DNA from: Ruminococcus flavefaciens
Lineage (GTDB): Bacteria > Bacillota > Clostridia > Oscillospirales > Ruminococcaceae
Direction: 5' to 3'
NCBI GenBank assembly: GCA_023667045.1
Contig: JAMPAU010000002.1
Span: 1 to 64,000 of the forward strand
DNA length: 64,000 bases
The notes beneath the pieces are model-generated. The model was not told where the DNA came from. It worked only from the letters and a program-made list of their open reading frames with translations, and did not search any database. Position 1 is the stretch's first letter. Every line of letters starts with the position of its first letter. This document shows, piece after piece, positions 19,715 through 26,684 of this stretch. Both the position numbers and the translations under genes were made by a program.

Positions 19715-20136
19715 GAATCTTAATAGACACCTGCGTTATAATTGACGCTCTCCAGAACCGTGAGCCGTTTGCAAAAAATGCACAGGATATTTTTCTTTAT
19801 GCTGCCAACCGCAAGTTTGAGGGCTTTATTACGGCAAAGTCCACAACCGACATCTATTATCTGATGCACCGATGCACTCATAGTGATTCGGAAACAAGAA
19901 ATATTTTAAAGCGTATTTTCTTCCTTTTTGACCTGCTTGATACTTCCGGAACAGACTGCAAATATGCTGTTTCTTCCGACGTTTCCGACTATGAAGACGC
20001 TGTTATGATTGAAACCGCTCTGCGTACCGGAATGGACGGAATAGTAACTCGGAACGTCAAGGACTATTCAAAATCTTCTGTCAAAGTGTACACTCCGGAA
20101 GAACTTATCTGCAAATTAAAAGAAATATCAGAATAA
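19711..20136 (+). CDS. PIN-domain toxin (VapC-like)
   Basis: 141 residues. ILIDTCVIIDAL at the N-terminus carries the first catalytic Asp; conserved acidic residues continue at Asp near 90-96 (SDYEDAVMIETA) and at VTRNVKDY near 110. PIN toxins are Mg-dependent ribonucleases. Translationally coupled to the antitoxin. The module sits on the opposite strand between tape measure and tail chaperone genes, so it is an inserted cargo cassette. Confidence 0.87.
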   Translation: MRILIDTCVIIDALQNREPFAKNAQDIFLYAANRKFEGFITAKSTTDIYYLMHRCTHSDSETRNILKRIFFLFDLLDTSGTDCKYAVSSDVSDYEDAVMIETALRTGMDGIVTRNVKDYSKSSVKVYTPEELICKLKEISE

Positions 20137-20149
20137 TAATTTATAAAGA

Positions 20150-20180
20150 AAGTCCCTCGGATTGTCGGGGGACTTTTTTA
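20150..20180 (+). terminator. Terminator of the toxin-antitoxin module
   Basis: The arms AAGTCCCTCGG and GTCGGGGGACTT are followed by TTTTT. It ends plus-strand transcription and overlaps the 3' end of the convergent tail-chaperone frame. Confidence 0.75.
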
Positions 20181-20803
20181 AAACTTGTCAAAGTCGGCTT
20201 GCGTGGGCTTGTACGGATATTTAAAGTCGTCGTTTTCCTTTTCGGTGAACAGGTCATTTACAAGACCGATGGTCAGCAGGTCGAGTTCTGACATACTCAA
20301 TCCAAGCTGAACGCATCGGAGCAGGAAAAGCGGAGTGGTCATCGGGCGGTCAAGCGGTCTATGTTTTTTTTAGCGACTGACTGAGTTTCGTTGTTCATTC
20401 CCCACAGGTCAAGCAACTGCGGTAAAATTTCATAAATCGAAAAGGTATTGAAACGTTCCAGCCAGTCGTCCGGATTGTCGGGGACGTTTTCAGGGTCGGC
20501 GTGACGTGCCATAATGTAAGCGATATTTTCGAATGTCTCAAGACTTTCTATATCAAATTCAAAATTATCTTCATTTTCAGACTTCACAGCCTCATTTGAA
20601 GTTGAATTTTCTTCATTTTCGGACTTCATGGACTCTTTCGAAGCAGAATTGTCCTCATTTTTGGGTTTTACAGACTTCTGCAATGCCGAAAAGTCCTTGA
20701 AGATGTCACGTCCGAATTTCATACGATAAAGACGTGGCACGGTTGCACTCGCCTTGAATGATACTTCCATGCCGTCAACAACAATATTTTTTCTGATACC
20801 CAT
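20178..20803 (-). CDS. Tail assembly chaperone, frameshifted long form (GT-like)
   Basis: A -1 slip on the A8 run (20364-20371) joins the short form to a downstream frame of about 60 residues: TTPLFLLRCVQLGLSMSELD, then LLTIGLVNDLF, ending KPTQADFDKF and TAA 20178. This downstream frame has no good start of its own, and its text is typical of the T part of GT chaperones. The ratio of the two forms is normally set by the slip rate. Confidence 0.8.
20339..20803 (-). CDS. Tail assembly chaperone, short form (G-like)
   Basis: 154 residues. Residues 1-35 and 85-150 match the tail-chaperone family (VEVSFKASATVPRLYRMKFGRD-like start, FENIAYIMARHADPENVPD). Between them is a low-complexity insert with three copies of a KxENExN-S-S/T-ExxKSEN unit, perhaps from slipped replication. 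It lies between major tail and tape-measure genes, the standard place. It ends in AKKNIDR over the A8 slippery run at 20364-20371. Confidence 0.82.
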   Translation of the reverse strand: MGIRKNIVVDGMEVSFKASATVPRLYRMKFGRDIFKDFSALQKSVKPKNEDNSASKESMKSENEENSTSNEAVKSENEDNFEFDIESLETFENIAYIMARHADPENVPDNPDDWLERFNTFSIYEILPQLLDLWGMNNETQSVAKKNIDRLTAR

Positions 20804-20815
20804 AATGTCACCTCA

Positions 20816-21418
20816 TTATGAAGCCTTGGCAGTTTTTGCCTGTGTTGCTGTAAAATCGGGCATATAAACCTTGCTGTACCAGTTGTCGTATGTGGTCTTA
20901 TCGGTTTCCTCGCACGAACGTGCCTTGACAAGTCCGCTGTTGAGGGCGGTTGCGGTAAGCGAAAGAGTTTCCGTCTTGACTTCCTTGCTGTCCTCGGTTG
21001 TACTGGATTCTGTCGCCGGACGTGATGCGGAACAGCAGTAAAGAACATGTCTGATGTGGTTCTTGTCGCCGTCGAACTCAAAGAGAAGTGCAAACTGCTG
21101 TAACTCGGCGGTGTTTGTCTCAACGAGTACGCCCTTGCTGTCGAGGATTTCGCCGAGAATTTCTGTCGCAAACTCTAATGTTACAAGTGCGATTTCAAGG
21201 TCGCCCTCATAGCCGGAATTGTTGTTGATGACATAGTAAACGCTGTTGTCAGCATAGAAATTTTCAGCCTCGCCGTTAGCGTCGATTGACAGCGAGACAG
21301 CACCCGGAATGCGTACCGGTGTTGCGTAGGTAGGTTTGCCCTCGTCGTCGAAAGCCGTAATCTTTGCATAGTGAACCTTATTCAAGCCGAATTTTACCTT
21401 GTTTTTTTCCATAGCCAT
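20816..21418 (-). CDS. Major tail protein (phi13 type)
   Basis: 200 residues, with GGAGGTATAGCTT upstream. It contains FGLNKVHYAKIT, VRIPGAVSLSIDANGEAENFYADN and YEGDLEIALV, the signature of the phi13-family tail tube protein. It forms the hexameric tube rings. It precedes the chaperone by 12 bases. Confidence 0.9.
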   Translation of the reverse strand: MAMEKNKVKFGLNKVHYAKITAFDDEGKPTYATPVRIPGAVSLSIDANGEAENFYADNSVYYVINNNSGYEGDLEIALVTLEFATEILGEILDSKGVLVETNTAELQQFALLFEFDGDKNHIRHVLYCCSASRPATESSTTEDSKEVKTETLSLTATALNSGLVKARSCEETDKTTYDNWYSKVYMPDFTATQAKTAKAS

Positions 21419-21421
21419 AAG

Positions 21422-21739
21422 CTATACCTCCATTTTATAGGAAACTGCATAAAGTTTTTCAGACTTTATCCATGTTTCATTTTTTGTATAAAATATTTTG
21501 TGATGTCTTAAAACCGCTTCAACTTCATGTTCAACAGCAGGACTTTTTTTTAATGTATACAGTTCAATTTCAAGCTCTTTCGTGCTGAAATATACTTTGT
21601 CATCGGCAGAAAAATTATTTTCGCCTGAAAAGTCCCATAGCAGAAACGGCGGTGAAGGGTTTTCCCGTTCTGAAAAATGATGATAGGCAGAAGGCAGACA
21701 CAATTCATGTATCATCTCGACTACTTCTTCATAACTCAT
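21422..21739 (-). CDS. Tail completion/terminator-like protein
   Basis: 105 residues. The motifs CLPSAYHHFSERENPSPPFLLWDF and ELEIELYTLKKSPAVEHEVE resemble the small protein between HK97-gp10 and the major tail gene in many gut siphoviruses, probably the tail terminator or tail-head joining protein. The assignment is by position and weak similarity. Confidence 0.7.
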   Translation of the reverse strand: MSYEEVVEMIHELCLPSAYHHFSERENPSPPFLLWDFSGENNFSADDKVYFSTKELEIELYTLKKSPAVEHEVEAVLRHHKIFYTKNETWIKSEKLYAVSYKMEV

Positions 21740-22137
21740 TTTCTACCTCTGTAAATCTTTCCTATCTGATACATAAGTTCCTTTTCTGCATTCTCAACAG
21801 CAGGTTTTATGTGTTCTTTTCCCTTGACTTCTCCTATGACAACCTTGTCATGAGTTACCATTTTGTGACCGTCTTCGAGCAGATGAGCGAGTCTTCCACG
21901 ATTTTTTGAGTAAACCGTATATACGACTTTTCTCCTTTTTTTAGTTGTTTTCCTACTTGTCCAGCTCTTTTCGTATTCTCCTGTATCTTCAGGTGCTTCT
22001 GACTTTATTATTTTTTTGACAGTATTTGCAGTTTTACGCACTGCTGTTTCTACCTCTTCGTCCGTTAAATCCTGATAATCCTGCAAAATTTCTCTCAGTT
22101 CCTGCTCCATTTTTTCAATAGATACATGAGTTGCCAT
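21736..22137 (-). CDS. HK97 gp10-like head-tail joining protein
   Basis: 133 residues from ATG 22137. Contains APEDTGEYEKSW and RLAHLLEDGH, the two hallmark blocks of the HK97 gp10 neck family. Basic throughout. It overlaps both neighbours slightly, in a tight morphogenesis operon. Confidence 0.85.
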   Translation of the reverse strand: MATHVSIEKMEQELREILQDYQDLTDEEVETAVRKTANTVKKIIKSEAPEDTGEYEKSWTSRKTTKKRRKVVYTVYSKNRGRLAHLLEDGHKMVTHDKVVIGEVKGKEHIKPAVENAEKELMYQIGKIYRGRK

Positions 22138-22477
22138 TTTCTCCACCTGCTTTCCGTGCCGTTGCGATGATTTTCATGTATGCCGGATTGTTATAATATG
22201 GGATAATTGCCGAAATATCGTAAAAAATATCACGAAATTTTATGCAGTGGGTTGTTGAATCCGCACTGCATAATTCGGGATGCATTCTTATAAGAAATTC
22301 TGTTTTCTGCACTTCTTTGGTAACCCCTGCGTCTGTATTTTCGGAGGAATTTTTAACTGTAACCATTGCCCAAAGTGAAAAAACTTCGTCCCATCGTGGC
22401 GTATGATTGCCGATTTCATCAATTTCAGTGCGGTTTTCCAGAATCGTTATCCGCTGATTTAATTTTCCGATTTCCAT
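22115..22477 (-). CDS. Head-tail adaptor (SPP1 gp16 / stopper type)
   Basis: 120 residues. GKLNQRITILENRTEIDEIGNHTPRW at the N-terminus and KTEFLIRMHPEL, IKFRDIFYDISAI later are typical of the phage head-tail adaptor (stopper) family. It starts at the stop of the previous gene. Confidence 0.85.
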   Translation of the reverse strand: MEIGKLNQRITILENRTEIDEIGNHTPRWDEVFSLWAMVTVKNSSENTDAGVTKEVQKTEFLIRMHPELCSADSTTHCIKFRDIFYDISAIIPYYNNPAYMKIIATARKAGGENGNSCIY

Positions 22478-22761
22478 TAAATCACTCCCTCACGCTGTTT
22501 GAAAAGAAGTGAACGGAGCGAAAGTGTCAGCTTGTGAAAATCCGCTGTATTTCGGTTTTCGTAAAGATACGACACCACAAATAGTACAGCAATTCTTGTG
22601 ATGTCCTCGTTGCGTTCAAACTTTTCTTCGTTCATTCGTCCGACTTCCATGCAGAGTTTTTTCGCCGTTAAAAGATAGTCGGAAATCAGACCGTCCTCGT
22701 CGTCATTGTCAACGCGCAAATGAAGTTTTGCCTCTTTTAATGATACCACCCTGCCCACCAC
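22477..22761 (-). CDS. Head-tail connector (gp6-like)
   Basis: 94 residues. VVSLKEAKLHLRVDNDDEDGLISDYL and the C-terminal half match the HK97 gp6-like DNA-packaging/connector family. Two GTG codons are possible starts (22761 or 22749); a GGTGG site precedes both closely. Confidence 0.85.
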   Translation of the reverse strand: MVGRVVSLKEAKLHLRVDNDDEDGLISDYLLTAKKLCMEVGRMNEEKFERNEDITRIAVLFVVSYLYENRNTADFHKLTLSLRSLLFKQREGVI

Positions 22762-22771
22762 CTTTCAGAAA

Positions 22772-23920
22772 TCAGGAAAGTTTAAGAATCTGCACAGCTT
22801 CCGGAAGTACGAGTTTTCCGTCAACACGTTCCTTTGCGACAAAACCAATCATGCCGTTTCCGGCGAATAACTCGTTAAGCTGTTTGAAAGAACGTGTGCC
22901 ACGGTCGCCGATGTTGTAGTACTTGAAATCGCCGAATGCTATGGCGTTTTCGGGAGCATATGCAGACGTGTAGACCGTGTAGCCGAGTACCTTGTCGGGT
23001 TCACCTGCCATATACGACGGTTGCCAGAGATACGCACCGTTGTTGTCCTTGAGTTTGCGGAGCGATGCAAGGACTTTGTCGTTCATGATGAATACGGCGT
23101 TCTTGCGGTACGGACGTTTGAGGGCATAAACAAGGTCTATAATGTCGTCGGTTTTGATTGTACCGCTGAGAGTTCCGGCAACCTGCCCGCCACCGTTTTC
23201 GGCGAAAATACCAGTAGGTCTGCCCGTACCGTTGCCGTTAAGGAAAGAATCCTCTTCGGCGTTTGCGAGAGCCTTTCCGAACTGCGTAAGCAGATAATTT
23301 TCAAGCCCGAAAGCGTTGTCATAGAGAAGTTCCTCAGTGACCTTTACAGCGACATGGAGTTTGTGAGCGTCCATAAGAATCTGGTCAAAAGTAGCGTCAC
23401 TCCATTTGAGAGCCTCGCCCTCTTCAATCCATGCGGCAGCGGGTTTGGTGGCGGCGACGTTGATTCTATGCTCACCGCTTGTTGTGATTCTTGTCGCAAG
23501 TTTGCGGACAATATTCTCCTCGTCGAGAACGTCAATAAGTCGCTTGTCGTACTCAACCGGCACGAGATAACCGCCGTCCGAATCAACGCCTTCCTGAAGA
23601 ACGTCGCTGACCTGCTTGAAATTGGTGCGGAGTGCGGTAAGAATGGCGTTTTTGTACTCGTCGGAGGCTCTGCCGGTCTTTGCGTTGGGTGTGCTGAGAA
23701 TTGGACTTGAAGTCGGTTTGCCGAGTTCAGCGTTCATCTTTTCCTGACGTTCAAGACGTTCAATTTCCTTGCTGTAAGCCACAATCTGAGCCTCCATAGC
23801 GTCATAGGTTTTGCCGTCCTCTTCGGAAAGAAGTCCGCTACCGTTGCGTTTGCTTTCGAGGAAGTTACGGGCTGTGTCCCATGCTGTTTTACGTTTTTCG
23901 ATAAGTTCCTGAATAGTCAT
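22772..23920 (-). CDS. HK97-fold major capsid protein
   Basis: 382 residues, GGAGGAATAAAA before ATG. Residues 1-100 are a helical delta/scaffold domain (KRKTAWDTARNFLESKRN), probably cut off by the protease encoded just upstream. The coat domain follows: VDSDGGYLVPVEYDKRLIDVL, the E-loop region, and AFGDFKYYNIGDRGTRSFKQL near the end. No separate scaffold gene is present. Confidence 0.95.
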   Translation of the reverse strand: MTIQELIEKRKTAWDTARNFLESKRNGSGLLSEEDGKTYDAMEAQIVAYSKEIERLERQEKMNAELGKPTSSPILSTPNAKTGRASDEYKNAILTALRTNFKQVSDVLQEGVDSDGGYLVPVEYDKRLIDVLDEENIVRKLATRITTSGEHRINVAATKPAAAWIEEGEALKWSDATFDQILMDAHKLHVAVKVTEELLYDNAFGLENYLLTQFGKALANAEEDSFLNGNGTGRPTGIFAENGGGQVAGTLSGTIKTDDIIDLVYALKRPYRKNAVFIMNDKVLASLRKLKDNNGAYLWQPSYMAGEPDKVLGYTVYTSAYAPENAIAFGDFKYYNIGDRGTRSFKQLNELFAGNGMIGFVAKERVDGKLVLPEAVQILKLS

Positions 23921-23932
23921 TTTTATTCCTCC

Positions 23933-25081
23933 TTAAATTTTAAGTAGATTAAGCCTTTTTTCAAGCTGTTCAAGCGGTATTCCAGTTGTGTGTGCGGAAA
24001 CTTTCTGCACAAAAGAATCTCTTACCCTTGAGGCTGAAAAAGTCATAGGCTGAATATTTTCCGGCTTGTCTTTTTCGGGGTCGAGAGTGTCGGGGTCTTC
24101 TTCCGGAGCAGGCGTTTTCTTGTCGTCAAAAAGAATGCCGTCCACGAATCCCAACTGCAACGCTTTTTCAGCGTTAAGCCATGTTTCGTCGTCCATAAGT
24201 CTGGAGATTTTATTGCGTGAAAGCCCTGTTTTACGGACGTAAGCGTTGATGATACTTTCCTTGACTTCTTCAAGCACAGTAATAGCCTTTTCCATGTCGG
24301 ATTTGTTACCGCTTGCAAAAGTCATGGGATTGTGAATCATAACCATGCCCGTCGGTGAAATGAAAGTTTCGTCGCCAGCCATTGCCACAACAGATGCAGC
24401 CGATGCAGCAATGCCGTCAATTTTTACTGTTACTTTTCCGTTGTGGTTGCGGAGCATGGTGTAAATCTGACTTGCGGAAAAGCAGTCGCCACCCGGAGAG
24501 TTAAGCCATACCGTGAGATTGCCCTTGACTTTGGAAAGTTCGTCACGGAACATAGCCGGAGTTATTTCGTCGCCCCACCAACTTTCGTCCGCAATAGGAC
24601 CGCTGAAAATAAGTTCTGTTTCGCCGGTTTCTGAGTTTCTGAAATTCCAGAATTTATTACTCATGTTATCCTCCTTTTCTTCATATTTTTCAAACCATTT
24701 CTGAATGATTTCTTTCCATTTTTCCTTGTCGGGTCTTGTTTCGTCGTTTTCAAGATGTTCAAGACATTCTGTTATTGTGGCGTTTATGAAAATTTTTTCA
24801 TGCGGAAAATCTTCAATCAATTGCATCACGTTTTCTGTCGGATAACTTGCAATCAGCCAAAATGTTTCTGTATTTCTTTTATTTGCCGATTCAAGCAGAT
24901 TTCGTCTTATGTCCGATGCGACAAAACGGATTTCGGATTCTATTACAGAATGATATTTTTTAAGCATGATTACTGATAAAATTTCATCTCCGTCATAAAT
25001 AATATCTTCATCGTCGGCGTTGTCGTGTACATATGTTGACTTTCCACTGCATGGCGGACCGTATACAAGTTTTACATTCAT
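23933..25081 (-). CDS. P-loop kinase-like domain fused to ClpP-type prohead protease
   Basis: 382 residues. Residues 1-138 form a small NTPase: Walker A YGPPCSGKST at residues 7-16, YDGDE near 30 and FINATITECLEHL near 98, like the AAA/zeta-type kinases of phage packaging regions. Residues 140-382 are a ClpP-family protease: VWLNSPGGD, GIAASAASVVAMAG with the catalytic Ser, and MIHNPM with the catalytic His. A strong AAGGAGGATAAC site precedes an internal ATG at 24664, so the protease may also be made alone. It cuts the capsid delta domain. The fusion is unusual. Confidence 0.88.
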   Translation of the reverse strand: MNVKLVYGPPCSGKSTYVHDNADDEDIIYDGDEILSVIMLKKYHSVIESEIRFVASDIRRNLLESANKRNTETFWLIASYPTENVMQLIEDFPHEKIFINATITECLEHLENDETRPDKEKWKEIIQKWFEKYEEKEDNMSNKFWNFRNSETGETELIFSGPIADESWWGDEITPAMFRDELSKVKGNLTVWLNSPGGDCFSASQIYTMLRNHNGKVTVKIDGIAASAASVVAMAGDETFISPTGMVMIHNPMTFASGNKSDMEKAITVLEEVKESIINAYVRKTGLSRNKISRLMDDETWLNAEKALQLGFVDGILFDDKKTPAPEEDPDTLDPEKDKPENIQPMTFSASRVRDSFVQKVSAHTTGIPLEQLEKRLNLLKI

Positions 25082-26331
25082 TCCTGCAATGCACCGCCTT
25101 CTGAATTTTTAGCAAAAGCCCCTGCGTCAGCGAGTTTTGTGAAAGAGCCGTTGCAGAGGTAAAGGTCACCGCCTTCTTCGGACGGTATGCGGTTGAGTTC
25201 TTCGAGGTCACGTATATCGTTCGCCGACATCCAGCCGTTTTGTCGGGCAGTCGCATAGCCCTGCATTCTGCTTGCATAGTCGCCACGCAAAAGCCCCTCG
25301 ACGTTGAATTTTATGAAATATTTTCCCTTTTCGCTGTCACTTAGTAACGACTTCTGTAAAGCCTGTTCCCAGCGGACAAGCCATGGGTCAAGCGTGTATT
25401 TCACAAACTCAAGCGACTGCTGTTCAATGTTGGAAAAAGTGGCACGGTCGAGGTCTCCAATCATGTGGAGAGGTACTCGGTAAAGTCGTGCGATTTCTTC
25501 AACCTGAAACTTTCGTGTCTCTAAAAACTGTGCCTCGTTGTTTGGAATTGAAATCTGCTGATATTTCATGCCCTCTTCGAGTACGGCAACTTTATGTGAG
25601 TTGCCTGAACCATAAGCTTGATGCCAAGCCTTACGGATTTTTTCAGGGTCGCTTATTGTGCCTGGATGTTCAAGAATACCCGACGGACTTGCACCATTTG
25701 CGAAAAAAGTAGAGCCGTACTCCTCACAGGCGAGTGAAATACCAATAGCGTTTTTTGCCATAGCAATGGGCGAATATCCGACAAGACCGTCAAATCCAAG
25801 TCCGGCGATATGCAGAACGTCTTCGGCTTTAAGGATTATTTCGCCCTGTTCCTTGAGGTTCGGATTCGCCTCGTCGTAACGGCTGTATCGGTAAATCAGA
25901 TAATTACGCTCGTCACGGTCGACTTTTATTCTGTCGGGTGTAAGGGGATAAAGTCCGATTACCTCGCCACGACCGTTGCGGATAATCTGCGAAAAGGCAT
26001 TGCCATAAATCAGCAGGTGCGACATCAGCGTTTCACGGAAAATAAAGCTCGTCATTTCGGGGTTTGGCTGGTCGTGGAGTAAAAAATAAAGAGGGTGTTT
26101 TATAGCTCTCTCTTTTCCGTTTTCTGTGTATTGATAGACGTGCAGCGGTAATTGTGCCAGTGCTTCAGACAGCACACGCACACACGCAAAAACTACCGTG
26201 TGTTGCAGAGCCGTGCGGTCATTGACAAGTTTTTTACTGTTGGAACGTCCGAAATAGTAGCTGTATGACGGACTGTCATAACTGTTTTTGGGCTTGTCAC
26301 GGCTCTTGAAAAGTCCCTTAAAAATTCCCAT
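25078..26331 (-). CDS. Portal protein (HK97 type)
   Basis: 417 residues from ATG 26331 (AAAGGAAG upstream). Contains YPLTPDRIKV, LHIAGLGFDGLVGYSPI, QISIPNNEAQFLETRKF and EIARLYRVPLHMIGDLDRAT, all portal hallmarks. The stop overlaps the protease-fusion start by 4 bases. It forms the dodecameric DNA channel. Confidence 0.95.
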   Translation of the reverse strand: MGIFKGLFKSRDKPKNSYDSPSYSYYFGRSNSKKLVNDRTALQHTVVFACVRVLSEALAQLPLHVYQYTENGKERAIKHPLYFLLHDQPNPEMTSFIFRETLMSHLLIYGNAFSQIIRNGRGEVIGLYPLTPDRIKVDRDERNYLIYRYSRYDEANPNLKEQGEIILKAEDVLHIAGLGFDGLVGYSPIAMAKNAIGISLACEEYGSTFFANGASPSGILEHPGTISDPEKIRKAWHQAYGSGNSHKVAVLEEGMKYQQISIPNNEAQFLETRKFQVEEIARLYRVPLHMIGDLDRATFSNIEQQSLEFVKYTLDPWLVRWEQALQKSLLSDSEKGKYFIKFNVEGLLRGDYASRMQGYATARQNGWMSANDIRDLEELNRIPSEEGGDLYLCNGSFTKLADAGAFAKNSEGGALQE

Positions 26332-26386
26332 AGAAATCACTTCCTTTAAAGAGTTTTGACAGAGCGTTTTCGCTCCGCTGTATGCT

Positions 26387-26545
26387 TTAATTGCTGAGTA
26401 ATGTGTTTATTTTTTCGTTGATTTCGTCAAGACGGTCATTGATTGCCCTGATTGTTCTTTCGTTGTAAACGTAACCGAGACGTTCATGAAGTTCATTGTA
26501 CTCCTGCTGAAGTTTTTCAAACTTTTTTCTTTCCTGATTTGTCAT
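26387..26545 (-). CDS. Small coiled-coil protein
   Basis: 52 residues, GGAGGAAATAAAA before ATG. Entirely helical and charged (KKFEKLQQEYNELHERLGYV, INDRLDEINEKIN), likely a dimer. It has its own promoter of the repeated type (26598-26626). Function unknown; it separates portal from terminase. Confidence 0.7.
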   Translation of the reverse strand: MTNQERKKFEKLQQEYNELHERLGYVYNERTIRAINDRLDEINEKINTLLSN

Positions 26546-26597
26546 TTTTATTTCCTCCAAAAAGTTTTTTCCGGTGTTTTTTCCCTTCGGTAGTAAC

Positions 26598-26626
26598 ATA
26601 TTACCATACTGCCGGAAAATTATCAA
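26598..26626 (-). promoter_or_regulatory. Repeated phage promoter, copy 1
   Basis: TTGATA, 17 bases, TAATAT on the minus strand. GTATGG directly precedes the -10 and GTACATTCAGCCAC the -35. One of six near-identical promoters between 26.6 and 32.3 kb; drives the small coiled-coil gene. Confidence 0.8.
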
Positions 26627-26684
26627 GTGGCTGAATGTACAGAAAAATCGGGAAGAATCAAGCCTCATACTTGTGATATATACA

